Source: Rhodococcus sovatensis | Lineage (GTDB): Bacteria > Actinomycetota > Actinomycetes > Mycobacteriales > Mycobacteriaceae | Direction: 5' to 3' | Length of the DNA stretch: 64,000 nt | NCBI RefSeq assembly: GCF_037327425.1 | Contig: NZ_CP147846.1 | Location: 806,001 to 870,000 of the forward strand | In this document: positions 33,621 to 43,733 of the stretch, one piece after another | How positions within the stretch are numbered: position 1 is the first letter of the stretch | How the letters are laid out: each line of letters starts with the position of its first letter | Notes under the pieces: generated by a model | What the model was told of the DNA's origin: nothing | Database searches by the model: none | Seen by the model: the letters and a program-made list of their open reading frames with translations, nothing else | Position numbers and translations under genes: made by a program

Positions 33621-34382
33621 CTATTCCGCCAGAACAGCTTTCAGGAACCTCTGAGTGCGCTCCTGCTGCGGATTGCTGAAGATGTCCGTGGGTGTGCCCT
33701 CCTCGAGGATCTTGCCCTCGTCGAAAACCAGGACACGATCGGCGACGTCGCGCGCGAATCCCATTTCGTGCGTCACGATCAACATCGTGATATCGGTGGT
33801 GTTGGCGATGGTCCTGAGGATGTCGAGTACATCTGCGACGAGTTCGGGATCCAGCGCTGAGGTCACCTCGTCGAGCAGCAGGATGTCCGGGTCCATGGCG
33901 AGTGCCCTGGCGATCGCCACTCGTTGCTGCTGACCGCCCGAAAGTTTGGTTGGGTGGCTGTTCTCCTTGTCGGACAATCCGACTGTCTTCAGAAGTTCCC
34001 GAGCCCGCTCGGTGGCATCGGTTTTCGACTTGCCCAGCACGTGGACAGGCCCCTCGGTGATGTTCTGCAGAACTGTCATGTTGGGGAACAGATTGAACTG
34101 CTGGAACACCATGCCAATCTTCGTGCGGACCGCCCGGAGGTGCTTCTCCGACGCCGCGACGAGTTTGTCGCCCTTCCGCTGATGGGTCAGCGGCTCGTCC
34201 TCGATCCAGATGACACCGTCGCTCACCTTCTCGATGGTCATCAGCAGGCGCAGAATTGTCGTCTTACCGGACCCGCTGGGGCCGATCAGTGCAACGCGTT
34301 CGCCGCGCGCGACCTGAAAATCGAGATGGTCGAGGACGACGTGGTCGCCGAACTTCTTGACGACCTTGTCGAACCGGATCAT
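33621..34382 (-). CDS. ehuA: Amino-acid-type ABC transporter ATP-binding protein, EhuA-like
   Basis: A 253-residue polar amino acid family ATPase: Walker A GPSGSGKTTILR (about 34-45), Q-loop FQQFNLFPNMTVLQN, signature LSGGQQQRVAIARALAMDP, Walker B ILLLDEVTSALDPELV and switch His in VTHEMGFARDVADRV. Best fit is EhuA of ectoine/hydroxyectoine uptake, by association with EhuB, C and D. An IS5 element now separates it from ehuD; AGAG before the ATG at 34382 survives, but co-transcription with ehuBCD is probably disrupted. Confidence 0.85.
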   Translation of the reverse strand: MIRFDKVVKKFGDHVVLDHLDFQVARGERVALIGPSGSGKTTILRLLMTIEKVSDGVIWIEDEPLTHQRKGDKLVAASEKHLRAVRTKIGMVFQQFNLFPNMTVLQNITEGPVHVLGKSKTDATERARELLKTVGLSDKENSHPTKLSGGQQQRVAIARALAMDPDILLLDEVTSALDPELVADVLDILRTIANTTDITMLIVTHEMGFARDVADRVLVFDEGKILEEGTPTDIFSNPQQERTQRFLKAVLAE

Positions 34383-34406
34383 CGGCTCTTCACTAGAGCG
34401 TGTCTC

Positions 34407-34960
34407 TTAAATTGGGTCCGTTTTCGTTTTCATCGCCGGGCGGTGGTTGTGGTTGCGGGAGTGCAGAACTGCCGCGCACAGGACAACGCCCCCGAGGAAT
34501 GTCATGGCGTACTTGTCATATCGAGTGGCCACACCACGCCACTGTTTGAGCCGCCCGAAGCCACGCTCGACGGTGTTGCGGTGCTTGTACATCGTCGGAT
34601 CGAAACCCGGTGGACGACCACCGGCGGACCCCTTGTCGGCCCGTCGCTGCTTCTGGTCGCTGCGCTCGGGAATGGTGTGTTTGATCTTGCGGCGACGCAG
34701 TTCGGTGCGGGTACTGGGATGGGTGTACGCCTTGTCGGCGAGCAATCGGTAGTCCTGGTCCCCACCGGCAGCTCGGTGGGCATCGAGCAACGGCACCAAC
34801 TGTGGATTGTCCCCGGCTTGCCCACCGGTCAGCAGCATCGTCACCGGCGAGCACGTCAGGTCGGTCAGTGCATGGATCTTCGTGGTGAATCCTCCGCGAG
34901 ATCGACCCAACGCGTGGTCAGCGGGTTCGTCGACGGATTTCTTGTAATTCGACAAGGCCC
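34407..34960 (-). CDS. IS5-family transposase, C-terminal frame (orfB), copy 2
   Basis: Same catalytic half as at 6684, with NTVERGFGRLKQW intact and no disruption. It is expressed by frameshifting from the upstream frame at the GGGGG run (34958-34962). Identity to copy 1 implies a recent transposition. Confidence 0.9.
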
Positions 34961-35364
34961 CCTGTGAGAGTGTCGGCTCGCGCACCGGCCGCATGCTGAT
35001 GCGCCCGGACGCTGGTCGAGTCGATCGAGAGCACCGCCCCGATATCGCCGTCGAGTTCTTCCGGGTCGAGACCGAACACCTCGGCCACCGCGGCAAGCAT
35101 CTCGTCGTAGGTGCCATCGAAGGACCATCGGTGGTGGCGTTTCCACACCGTCTGCCACGGACCGAAGTCCTCCGGCAGATCTCGCCACGGACACCCGGTA
35201 CGGAATCGGTATGCGATGCCCTCCAGAATTCGCCGGTGCTCGGCGAACCGCCGCCCACGTTTTCCCACGTCGGTGGGTATCACTGGCTCGACGATCTCCC
35301 AGAACTCGTCACTGATCACTCCCACGCGCGTCATCGAAATATCATCGCTGACAGCACCTCTCAA
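34918..35364 (-). CDS. IS5-family transposase, N-terminal frame (orfA), copy 2
   Basis: Same 148-residue frame as in copy 1. Here the open frame extends upstream into ehuD flanking DNA to an ATG at 35391, but the start equivalent to copy 1 (35364) is inside the element. Confidence 0.9.
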   Translation of the reverse strand: MRGAVSDDISMTRVGVISDEFWEIVEPVIPTDVGKRGRRFAEHRRILEGIAYRFRTGCPWRDLPEDFGPWQTVWKRHHRWSFDGTYDEMLAAVAEVFGLDPEELDGDIGAVLSIDSTSVRAHQHAAGARADTLTGGLVELQEIRRRTR

Positions 35365-35380
35365 ATTTGGGAGACACGCT

Positions 35381-36025
35381 CTAGTAGGCAAGGGACTTCT
35401 CCAGTCTTCTGATCAAGATCGATGTCGGGTAGCTGGCCAACAGGAAGATGACGCCGGCCATCGTGATCGGTTCGAGGTACTGAAACGTACGAGCGCCGTA
35501 TTGCTGCGCGGCGGTCACCAGTTCCACGACGGTGATCGCGAACAGGAAGGGTGTGTCCTTGAACATCGAGATCGCGTAGTTGCCCAGGGCGGGCGTCGTG
35601 CTTCTGATCGCCTGTGGAAGTACGACGGCTCTCCACGTCCGCGTGCTGGGCAGCGACAGCGCAGTTGCAGCCTCCCACTGACCGGGTGGCACCGCGTCGA
35701 TGCCAGCTCGGTACACCTCTGCCATGTACGTCGAATAGTGGATCCCCAGGACGGCGATACCGATCTGAAGTGCTGAGAACTGTGGCAGCAAGTAGTACGC
35801 GAACAGCAGCTGCACTATCAACGGGGTCAACCGAATGAACTCGGTGACCATCCTGAGTGGAACCGTGACGATCTTCGGTCCCGCATGACGAATGACTGCG
35901 ATCACGAGACCGAGAACGGCCGCGACGACAAATCCGATGACGGTTGCCAGGAGGGTGATCTTGAAGCCCTCCAGCAAGAAGGGAAGGGAATCGAAGGCGC
36001 GATCCCAGCTCCAGTTGGCGGTCAT
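35381..36025 (-). CDS. ehuD: Ectoine/hydroxyectoine-type ABC permease, EhuD-like
   Basis: A 214-residue amino acid ABC permease with about five membrane helices. It carries the EAA-type loop QWEAATALSLPSTRTWRAVVLPQAIRSTTPALGN and the N-terminal HisM-like FLLEGFKITLLATVIGF. The ATG at 36025 overlaps the EhuC stop. Its TAG stop forms part of the CTAG where the IS sits; only the stop codon context, not the protein, is affected. Confidence 0.87.
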   Translation of the reverse strand: MTANWSWDRAFDSLPFLLEGFKITLLATVIGFVVAAVLGLVIAVIRHAGPKIVTVPLRMVTEFIRLTPLIVQLLFAYYLLPQFSALQIGIAVLGIHYSTYMAEVYRAGIDAVPPGQWEAATALSLPSTRTWRAVVLPQAIRSTTPALGNYAISMFKDTPFLFAITVVELVTAAQQYGARTFQYLEPITMAGVIFLLASYPTSILIRRLEKSLAY

Positions 36026-36753
36026 CGACCCACCCCCACGTTCTGATCGATCCGCTCCGGGCGCAGGCTCAGTACTTCACGTAACGACGGCCCGCTTCCG
36101 AGGCGCCCCTTGGCACGGACCTCGAGCACGTTCATGAACAACGTGAGGATGTAGGCGATGACGAAGTAGAGGATCAAGCCGATACCGAACGCGAACAACG
36201 TATCGCCCGTTCCCCGACGCAGCTGCTCGATCTGATAGGTCAGATCCTGCAGTAGGACGAAACTCGCCAGAGCACTGCCTTTGAGAAGTTGGATCAGCAG
36301 GTTCGTGAGCGGCGGGATCATCTGCACCCAGGCTTGAGGAAACACGACCCGGTGCAAGCGTTGCCACGCGGTGAAGTTCAAGGCGAGTGCGGCCTCCCAC
36401 TGCGGCTTCGGAACTGCGGCGATCGACCCCCGGACGACCTCGGCACCGTAGGCGCCGTAGTTCAACCCGAGGGCCAAGATTGCGCAGAACATCGAGTCGA
36501 GTTGATAGCCGAGTAGCGGCAACACATAGAAGAGCCAGAACAACTGCACGAGCAGCGATGTCCCGCGGAAGAACTCTACGACGACGCGCGACGGTCCGCG
36601 TACGTACAGGTGACGGTTTCCGGCCGCGAGTCCGAGGACGATCGCCAACACGAACGCGAGAGCCGCCCCGCCGAGAGTGAGGTAGATGGTGGTGAGCATT
36701 CCTTCCTGGATTCGCGGCCACGAATCCAGGAAGGTGTCGATGTTGTCGTTCAT
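36022..36753 (-). CDS. ehuC: Ectoine/hydroxyectoine-type ABC permease, EhuC-like
   Basis: A 243-residue polar amino acid permease. It has an N-terminal IQEGMLTTIYLTLGGAALAF helix, the EFFRGTSLLVQLFWLFYVLP motif and the cytoplasmic EAA loop QWEAALALNFTAWQRLHRVVFPQAWVQMIPPLTN. It pairs with the EhuD-like permease to make the heterodimeric channel. It lies 23 bases downstream of the binding-protein gene in the same operon. Confidence 0.87.
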   Translation of the reverse strand: MNDNIDTFLDSWPRIQEGMLTTIYLTLGGAALAFVLAIVLGLAAGNRHLYVRGPSRVVVEFFRGTSLLVQLFWLFYVLPLLGYQLDSMFCAILALGLNYGAYGAEVVRGSIAAVPKPQWEAALALNFTAWQRLHRVVFPQAWVQMIPPLTNLLIQLLKGSALASFVLLQDLTYQIEQLRRGTGDTLFAFGIGLILYFVIAYILTLFMNVLEVRAKGRLGSGPSLREVLSLRPERIDQNVGVGR

Positions 36754-36776
36754 GTGAGCTCAGTTCGCCGAACGAC

Positions 36777-37667
36777 TCATCCCTCGCACAGAATTGCGGT
36801 GGTCAAGCTCGGGTCGGGGAGTTCCTCAGCAGTGAAACCGAATTCGCCGACTACAGAGAGGTACTCGTCCTCGTCCGAGGTGATCTTGGCGAGCTCCTCG
36901 TTGTATGCGGCCAGAAGTTCGGTGTCATCGGTGCGGAAGACCGTGGCACCTGCACCGACCTGCGGTTCGCCGTCGATGGTGGCGACGAACGACTCGGTGA
37001 CATCGACCGGTGCGTCGGGGTTGTTGGTCTTCATCCAGTTCAACGAAATCGCGGTCAGGGCAAACACGTCGGCGCGGCCCGAGGTCACGGCGTCCATGCC
37101 GTCTTGCGGAGACGCGACCTGAGTGCTCGCGATTCCCAATGCTTGGGCGTAATCGGATTCGATGGCACCTGTCATCGTCGCGAGTCGAAGTCCGCTATCG
37201 GCGACCGACTGCATGTCGGTCAAACCGGCTGGGTTTCCAGCGGGAACCATCAGCGCCGTCGTGTAATTGAATTCGGGATCGCCGAACGCGGCCTGTTCGC
37301 ACCTCTGAGGGAGAATGGACATTCCTGCGCTGACCACGTCGAATCTGTTGGCCTGCAAGCCGGGGATCAGAGCGCCGAAGTCGGCATTGACACCCTCGAC
37401 AGTGTCGATGCCCAGATTCCCGAAAATTCGTTTGTGCAAAGCGATTGTGGCGCCGGTCAATTCACCGTTCTCCTCGAAACTGTAGGGCGCTTCGCCCGCA
37501 ACTCCGACCGTGATGGTCCCGGCGTCACGGAGCGACTGAAGTCGGTCTTCCCCGTCGGCTGGTGTGGTCGATGTGCACGCAGTGAAGCTTGCGGCAACGA
37601 GGGCGGCGCCGCCGAGCACGGTGACAATTCGACGGGTCGAGAAGTTGTTCAGCACGGTATGTGCCAT
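36777..37667 (-). CDS. ehuB: Ectoine/hydroxyectoine-type ABC substrate-binding protein, EhuB-like
   Basis: 296 residues from ATG 37667. The signal MAHTVLNNFSTRRIVTVLGGAALVAASFTAC suggests a lipoprotein with Cys about 31. It is a family 3 solute-binding domain: GTITVGVAGEAPYSFEENGELTGATIALHKRIFGNLG, RFDVVSAGMSILPQRCEQAAFGDPEF and a late FRTDDTELLAAYNEELAKI. The EAPYSFEENGELTG stretch is close to EhuB proteins; glutamine/arginine binding is the alternative. It would capture compatible solutes for uptake. Confidence 0.85.
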   Translation of the reverse strand: MAHTVLNNFSTRRIVTVLGGAALVAASFTACTSTTPADGEDRLQSLRDAGTITVGVAGEAPYSFEENGELTGATIALHKRIFGNLGIDTVEGVNADFGALIPGLQANRFDVVSAGMSILPQRCEQAAFGDPEFNYTTALMVPAGNPAGLTDMQSVADSGLRLATMTGAIESDYAQALGIASTQVASPQDGMDAVTSGRADVFALTAISLNWMKTNNPDAPVDVTESFVATIDGEPQVGAGATVFRTDDTELLAAYNEELAKITSDEDEYLSVVGEFGFTAEELPDPSLTTAILCEG

Positions 37668-38015
37668 GGGGCCAGGCCTTCCGGTCACTGTCGAGACACT
37701 GGTCCGACACACTTCTTCGCGGCGAAGCGTCGTGTCGGCCGGTCGACGGTATTGTTCTGTTTTTTTGCATTTCTTTACCGTCGCCGAACGTAGCACGGTA
37801 GACGTACGTGCCATCGGTGAACGGTTCGCCTATGGCCGAGCGAATCTCGGGTTTCGTCCGTGAAACACCACACCAAAGCCCTTTTTTCGGTCCTGGACAC
37901 GAACACGTAACGATGGTGGCACCGACGTACCGGTGTCGCTGCTGGGGTGCCCGAGGTGCTCCGACGGCTAGAGTGATCGAACCGCAGGCCCCCGCATCCC
38001 AGGAGTTGCTTCACC
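37668..38015. other. 348-bp divergent intergenic region (ehuB / ABC-F)
   Basis: No gene recognised. An unusually A/T-rich patch with a T7 run lies at about 37743-37785 and probably marks the ehuB promoter on the minus strand. The rest is the leader of the ABC-F gene, with no clear regulatory palindrome. Confidence 0.5.
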
Positions 38016-39611
<1,596 letters not shown>

Positions 39612-39614
39612 GCC

Positions 39615-40427
39615 TCAGCTCTTGTAGTAGACGACCTGATGGCTTGTGGCCAATAGCTTTTCGTCGCTGCTCCACAGTTCGGCAGACTGGTCGAAATATC
39701 CCCGGTGGAAGCGTCGGGACTGGGCGTGCGCGAGTACGAATGAATCGGACTGCGTCTCGAGATCCTCGGCGGTGGCGAAGTAGTGGATAGTCAGTGAGAT
39801 CGTGCCAGCGGGAACGTATTTGCCGAGCCGCTGGAAGACCCTGGGGTAGAAGATGTCGCACATCGAGGTGAGCGAGGCGAAATCGAGTGCACGCGAGGGT
39901 GTGTCTCGGACCCAGAGCGCTATGGCCGAGTCGGGGGATTCCTGTTCGTTCAACGCCCCGGCGGAAAATCGCATCTCGTAGTTTCGCGCCCAGGCGATGA
40001 ACTCAGGGAGGCCACCGGCCTCGAGTTCGGATGGTGCAGGCACTGACGGCGGCGAGGCTTCGTCGTCGTCCCACGTCTCGCGACGGGTGCCGAACACGGC
40101 CGTCGCGCTCGTTGCGACCTCGCCGTTCTGGCTGAGCTCGAGATACCAGTGTTGGTTACTACGGTTCGTGCGCACCGCGCGAGTGGAGATCTCGAACTCA
40201 CCTTCGGCGACCGGGCCGGCAAAGTTGATGGTCAGCGACACCGGGTCCCCGAGATGGTCCGGATGTTGCTCGACAGCCCTGATGAAGGTCGCCGCGGTGA
40301 GACCACCGAACGGGCCGACCATGTTGTTGTAGGGCGCTGACGTGCGGCCCAGGTAGACGCCGGGGGTGATGCTGTGAAGCTCCAACGCGTCGTCGAAGGG
40401 GTGGGTCGTGTTCGAAGCCTCATTCAT
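39615..40427 (-). CDS. Acyl-CoA thioesterase domain protein (TesB-like double HotDog)
   Basis: 270 residues from ATG 40427 with GGGGAGAG upstream. Two HotDog halves: NNMVGPFGGLTAATFIRAVEQHPDHLGDPVSLTINFAGPVAEG at the N-terminus and GTISLTIHYFATAEDLE..FVLAHAQSRRFHRGYFDQSAELWSSDEKLLATSHQVVYYK at the C-terminus. Family members hydrolyse acyl-CoA thioesters. It is convergent with the ABC-F gene, with three bases between stops, and its 5' end lies just upstream of the leftward PQQ gene's stop. Substrate unknown. Confidence 0.85.
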   Translation of the reverse strand: MNEASNTTHPFDDALELHSITPGVYLGRTSAPYNNMVGPFGGLTAATFIRAVEQHPDHLGDPVSLTINFAGPVAEGEFEISTRAVRTNRSNQHWYLELSQNGEVATSATAVFGTRRETWDDDEASPPSVPAPSELEAGGLPEFIAWARNYEMRFSAGALNEQESPDSAIALWVRDTPSRALDFASLTSMCDIFYPRVFQRLGKYVPAGTISLTIHYFATAEDLETQSDSFVLAHAQSRRFHRGYFDQSAELWSSDEKLLATSHQVVYYKS

Positions 40428-40503
40428 TGCTCTCCCCGTCTGCAGTGGTTCTATGCCAAGCGTCATAGTAGCCATATCGCCGTGGGCTGGTCGGCACCCG
40501 GTG

Positions 40504-41889
40504 TCACGACGGCAGGGGCGACAGCTCCGCCAGCGTCGATCCCGACTGCAGGATGTACGTGCCACCACCTCCGCCGACGTAAGTCTCGAACGAGGTTCCG
40601 GGGTCGCCGGTCATCTTGGCGAATTCGGCCGACCACAGCTGATGTCCGGTGTGAGAGTCGAGGGCGACGAGCGCACCATCGCTGTAGGCGACGACCGAGT
40701 CCCGATCGTGAGCCATCAGGGACCATGTTTCGGCCGAAGTCCACAGCTGCCCTCCGGTACGGAGATCGATGCCGACCGTGTTGTCGTCGAAGCGGAGGAT
40801 GCCGACGTCTCCGACAAGAGCGACCAACGTCCCTCTCGTTCGGGGTTCGTTGTATTCGTCTCCCGTATCGTCGAAGACGAGAAGATCGTTGCGCCACAGC
40901 TCTTGTCCGGTTGTCCGATCGAATGCTGTATCGCCCAGGACAATGGGAATGCTCAGGTCGGCGGGCTCGTCTATCGACAGGTAGTGCTCGGCGGGGCCGG
41001 AGTAGGTTGCCAGTTCCTCTCCACTTCGGTTCAGAGCGGTCGACCCGGTAGTGGCGGAAGAGCTCGCATCGCAATCGAAGTCGGACGCCACTGCCAGATC
41101 GCCCGCTGTTCGGTATTGAGCGATCATGCAGTCGTCGAGGATGTCGGTCGACCAGATCTCCTCGCCGGTCTGCGCATCGAAAGTGGCAAAGCTCCCACCT
41201 ACGTCGAAACTACCGACCTCGGGACCCACCATCAGCCGGTCGGCGTATTGATCTTCCCATCCGGCCGACACCGCAATCGGGGTGCTCCAATCCGCGTCGT
41301 AGTCGTCCAGCGTTCCGCGGTGGAGTGTGACGTCGGCGCCCTCGAGGTCGCCCTCGGCGATGTACAGGCGATCGTTGGCGACTGTCGCGGCGACGATCTC
41401 GGGCGCGGTCTCGATCGTGTTCGACGCACCCGTTGACAGATCGAAGGTGACCAGGCCGGGTTGTTCGCCGTACGACGGTCGATAGCAGACGAGCATGCCG
41501 TCCAGCGGCTGCTCTGCGCACGATGCGAGTTCGAACGCCGGCGACGTCCACATCACGGCGCCGCTGGCCGTCTCGACGGCGACCATGACGGCGTCCGAAT
41601 TCATACCATCACCATCCGGGGCGACCGCGAGCGTGAGCAACATGTCGTCGATGCGTATCGAACCAGGGCCCCAGGGATACATCGATCCGGTTCGTGGATC
41701 GGAGAACGTCGCGCCGTCGATTCCGCTGGCCGACACTTCCGTCACCCAGGCCACTCCGGGAGCGGCAGGGGAGGCGTCGGTGATGCGCTTGATCGTCGTC
41801 GATCGGTCCTGCATCAGGACCACCGCGGCCGCAGATACCGTGACGACGGCGACGGCGCCCGCGATGGCACGTTGCGCAGAGGGTTTCAT
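40504..41889 (-). CDS. PQQ-like beta-propeller protein, membrane-anchored
   Basis: 461 residues. One N-terminal hydrophobic segment (about 10-26) acts as anchor or signal. The rest is a beta-propeller with PQQ-enzyme-like blades: GREDVDLRTGGQLWTSAE-type motifs such as FDAQTGEEIWSTDIL, FDRTTGQELWRNDL, IDLRTGGQLWTS and LDSHTGHQLWSAEF. It has no catalytic dehydrogenase residues that I can identify, so it is probably a binding or scaffold protein outside the membrane. The ATG overlaps the stop of the upstream secreted protein gene as ATGA. Confidence 0.82.
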   Translation of the reverse strand: MKPSAQRAIAGAVAVVTVSAAAVVLMQDRSTTIKRITDASPAAPGVAWVTEVSASGIDGATFSDPRTGSMYPWGPGSIRIDDMLLTLAVAPDGDGMNSDAVMVAVETASGAVMWTSPAFELASCAEQPLDGMLVCYRPSYGEQPGLVTFDLSTGASNTIETAPEIVAATVANDRLYIAEGDLEGADVTLHRGTLDDYDADWSTPIAVSAGWEDQYADRLMVGPEVGSFDVGGSFATFDAQTGEEIWSTDILDDCMIAQYRTAGDLAVASDFDCDASSSATTGSTALNRSGEELATYSGPAEHYLSIDEPADLSIPIVLGDTAFDRTTGQELWRNDLLVFDDTGDEYNEPRTRGTLVALVGDVGILRFDDNTVGIDLRTGGQLWTSAETWSLMAHDRDSVVAYSDGALVALDSHTGHQLWSAEFAKMTGDPGTSFETYVGGGGGTYILQSGSTLAELSPLPS

Positions 41890-43061
41890 GGAAGGTCCAA
41901 TCCTGGCGTAAGAGCGAGCCTTTCGAGATCCGCGCGTTCCCAGGGAAGCTCGGTGGTGATCGTTATCCCCATCCCGGAAGGCGACGGCAATGACACGGTG
42001 GAGCCGGTCGTGACGTAGCCGGGATCGGGTTGCGGGTCATCGCTGATCGCGATGGTCAGAACACCTGCCGCGCTGTTCACGACCTGGCAGAGCCCGCCGC
42101 CCCAACCGCTCGTGCGCAGTGATCCGAGCGGTGGCGATGGTGCAAGAGCAGCTGTATCAGCTTGACGCAGAGCGGAATCGAGTGTTGCGATGTCGGTAGC
42201 GGTGTACTCGCGGGTCGATTCGGTCTGCGTGGACGGGCTGCATTCCGAGATACTTCCCGGGGTGCCGGGTGGGGGAGCGGTGGAGGTGTCCAGTCCGGGC
42301 GCGGTGACTATGTCGATCAGCTCGTCCCGAGAGAGCGGAAGAGCGTCTTCCTCGGCTGGAACCGATGTGTAGACCGACACCACGGAGTCGTCGGGACGAT
42401 AGGCGATGGCATTGCGCTCGTAGGTGCGATCTCCGTTGACCTCGTACCAAGTGGTCAGGGTGTCGACCACGGAACCGTCGGACATGGTCGTCCGTTCGTC
42501 GACATCGCCTGCGATGCAGGGTGGTACGCCGCGGTCGGATTGGCCGACGCCGACGCTGAGGTAGCCATCTCCGGTGGCGGTACGAATCGATCCGTAGGCA
42601 CTCGTCGAATCGATCGCAGTCTCCTCGGTCATACCCTCGTAGACTGGAATCGGATCGAAATACGGAATAACGCCGTCCTGGAACGTGATTCCCGACGGGA
42701 GTGCAGCGAGGAGTGCTTGCGACATAATATGCGCTTTCGGGCCACTGAACCATGGCGCGATCGGGTTGTCGTAGCTCTGCGCGACCGTTCCGAAGTACGA
42801 CGAGTACGTCGAATCCACCGGCTCGTCGACGGTGTCACATCCGGGGATCGTGGTCGGGTACTCCACCTCCGGGGTGACGTACTCGTACTCCTCGGCCGGC
42901 GTCGGGTTCTCCGATGCCGGTGCGACAGGCTGCACCGTCAGCTCCGGCTCCGCCGGTGTGGCGGTCAGACCGGCGACGACGATTCCTGTTGCGACGATCG
43001 AGGTGATGGCCAGAGTGGTCATCACGGCGTCGTGCCGTCGCGGCGGTGCATGCTCGGTCAT
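41886..43061 (-). CDS. Exported protein of unknown function, partner of the PQQ-propeller protein
   Basis: 391 residues with a cytoplasmic N-terminus, one hydrophobic helix (about 15-33), then a Pro/Glu/Thr-rich linker (PAEPELTVQPVAPASENPTPAEEYEYVTPEVEYPTT in part) and an extracellular domain with a few Cys residues. No family recognised. It is translated in tandem with the propeller protein, suggesting a joint envelope function. The start at 43061 is supported by the anchor position. Confidence 0.75.
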   Translation of the reverse strand: MTEHAPPRRHDAVMTTLAITSIVATGIVVAGLTATPAEPELTVQPVAPASENPTPAEEYEYVTPEVEYPTTIPGCDTVDEPVDSTYSSYFGTVAQSYDNPIAPWFSGPKAHIMSQALLAALPSGITFQDGVIPYFDPIPVYEGMTEETAIDSTSAYGSIRTATGDGYLSVGVGQSDRGVPPCIAGDVDERTTMSDGSVVDTLTTWYEVNGDRTYERNAIAYRPDDSVVSVYTSVPAEEDALPLSRDELIDIVTAPGLDTSTAPPPGTPGSISECSPSTQTESTREYTATDIATLDSALRQADTAALAPSPPLGSLRTSGWGGGLCQVVNSAAGVLTIAISDDPQPDPGYVTTGSTVSLPSPSGMGITITTELPWERADLERLALTPGLDLP

Positions 43062-43205
43062 GGTCCTCGTTCGGGTAGAGATCGTCTCCGGCGGTCACCG
43101 AGATGTCTATTGATACCATTCGTTTTGTTAACGAGCGACGAAGCCACGATGAGTTCTTCCCGCGCTGGAAGTCTTTACTGAACGACTGCGACGAAGGGAA
43201 GAATC

Positions 43206-43733
43206 ATGGCCAAGCTCCTGTACTCCGCAACGATGTCGGTCGACGGTTTCATCGCCGGTCCCGGCGGTGACATGTCGTGGCTGTCCGAGCACGTGGGCGA
43301 GAAGAACGAGACCGCGGACCGCCTACTCGAGCAGATTGGCGCAATCGTGTGTGGTGCCGTCACGTTCTTCGGTGACGATCCGAACCGTGATACCGACGCG
43401 GAAGGAGCCTTCGGAGGGCAGTACGACGGACCGGTCGTACTGCTGACTCATCGTCCGCCTCACTCGCCGCCCGAGGGAGTGGCCGTCGCAACCGATCTGG
43501 AATCCGCCGTCGACATGGCAAAGGAGATGGCGGGGGACAAGTACGTCAACATCTTGGGAGCGGACGTTGCGCGGCAGTGCATCGAACAGCAGATGCTCGA
43601 CGAGATTCTCGTCTTCACAGCACCGGTTCTGCTCGGTGATGGGGTGCGGTTGTTCGACCGTCCAGGCGGCGGCGTGGTGCGAATGGAACAGCTTCCGGGG
43701 GAAACCGAATCGTGGTTCCGGGTTGTCTATTGA
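43206..43733 (+). CDS. Dihydrofolate reductase family protein (RibD C-terminal-like)
   Basis: 175 residues: the N-terminal LLYSATMSVDGFIAGPGGDMSWL and GAVTFFGDD mark the RibD-C/DHFR-like fold, with VNILGADVARQCIEQQMLDEILVFTAPVLLGDGVRLF conserved near the C-terminus. Such proteins bind NADPH, but most stand-alone members have no proven substrate. AAGGGAAGAATC precedes the ATG. Its 3' end overlaps the convergent TetR gene by seven bases. Confidence 0.88.
   Translation: MAKLLYSATMSVDGFIAGPGGDMSWLSEHVGEKNETADRLLEQIGAIVCGAVTFFGDDPNRDTDAEGAFGGQYDGPVVLLTHRPPHSPPEGVAVATDLESAVDMAKEMAGDKYVNILGADVARQCIEQQMLDEILVFTAPVLLGDGVRLFDRPGGGVVRMEQLPGETESWFRVVY

Larger units (their letters stand above)
34396..35381 (-). 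mobile_element. IS5-family insertion sequence, copy 2
   Basis: Apparently identical to the copy at 6673-7658 (constant offset of 27,723, same reading frames and ends) and in the same orientation. CTAG borders both ends. The right end falls in the ehuD stop codon, whose TAG is preserved, and the left end is followed by the remaining bases before ehuA. It therefore inserted in the ehuD-ehuA junction of an operon. Confidence 0.95.
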
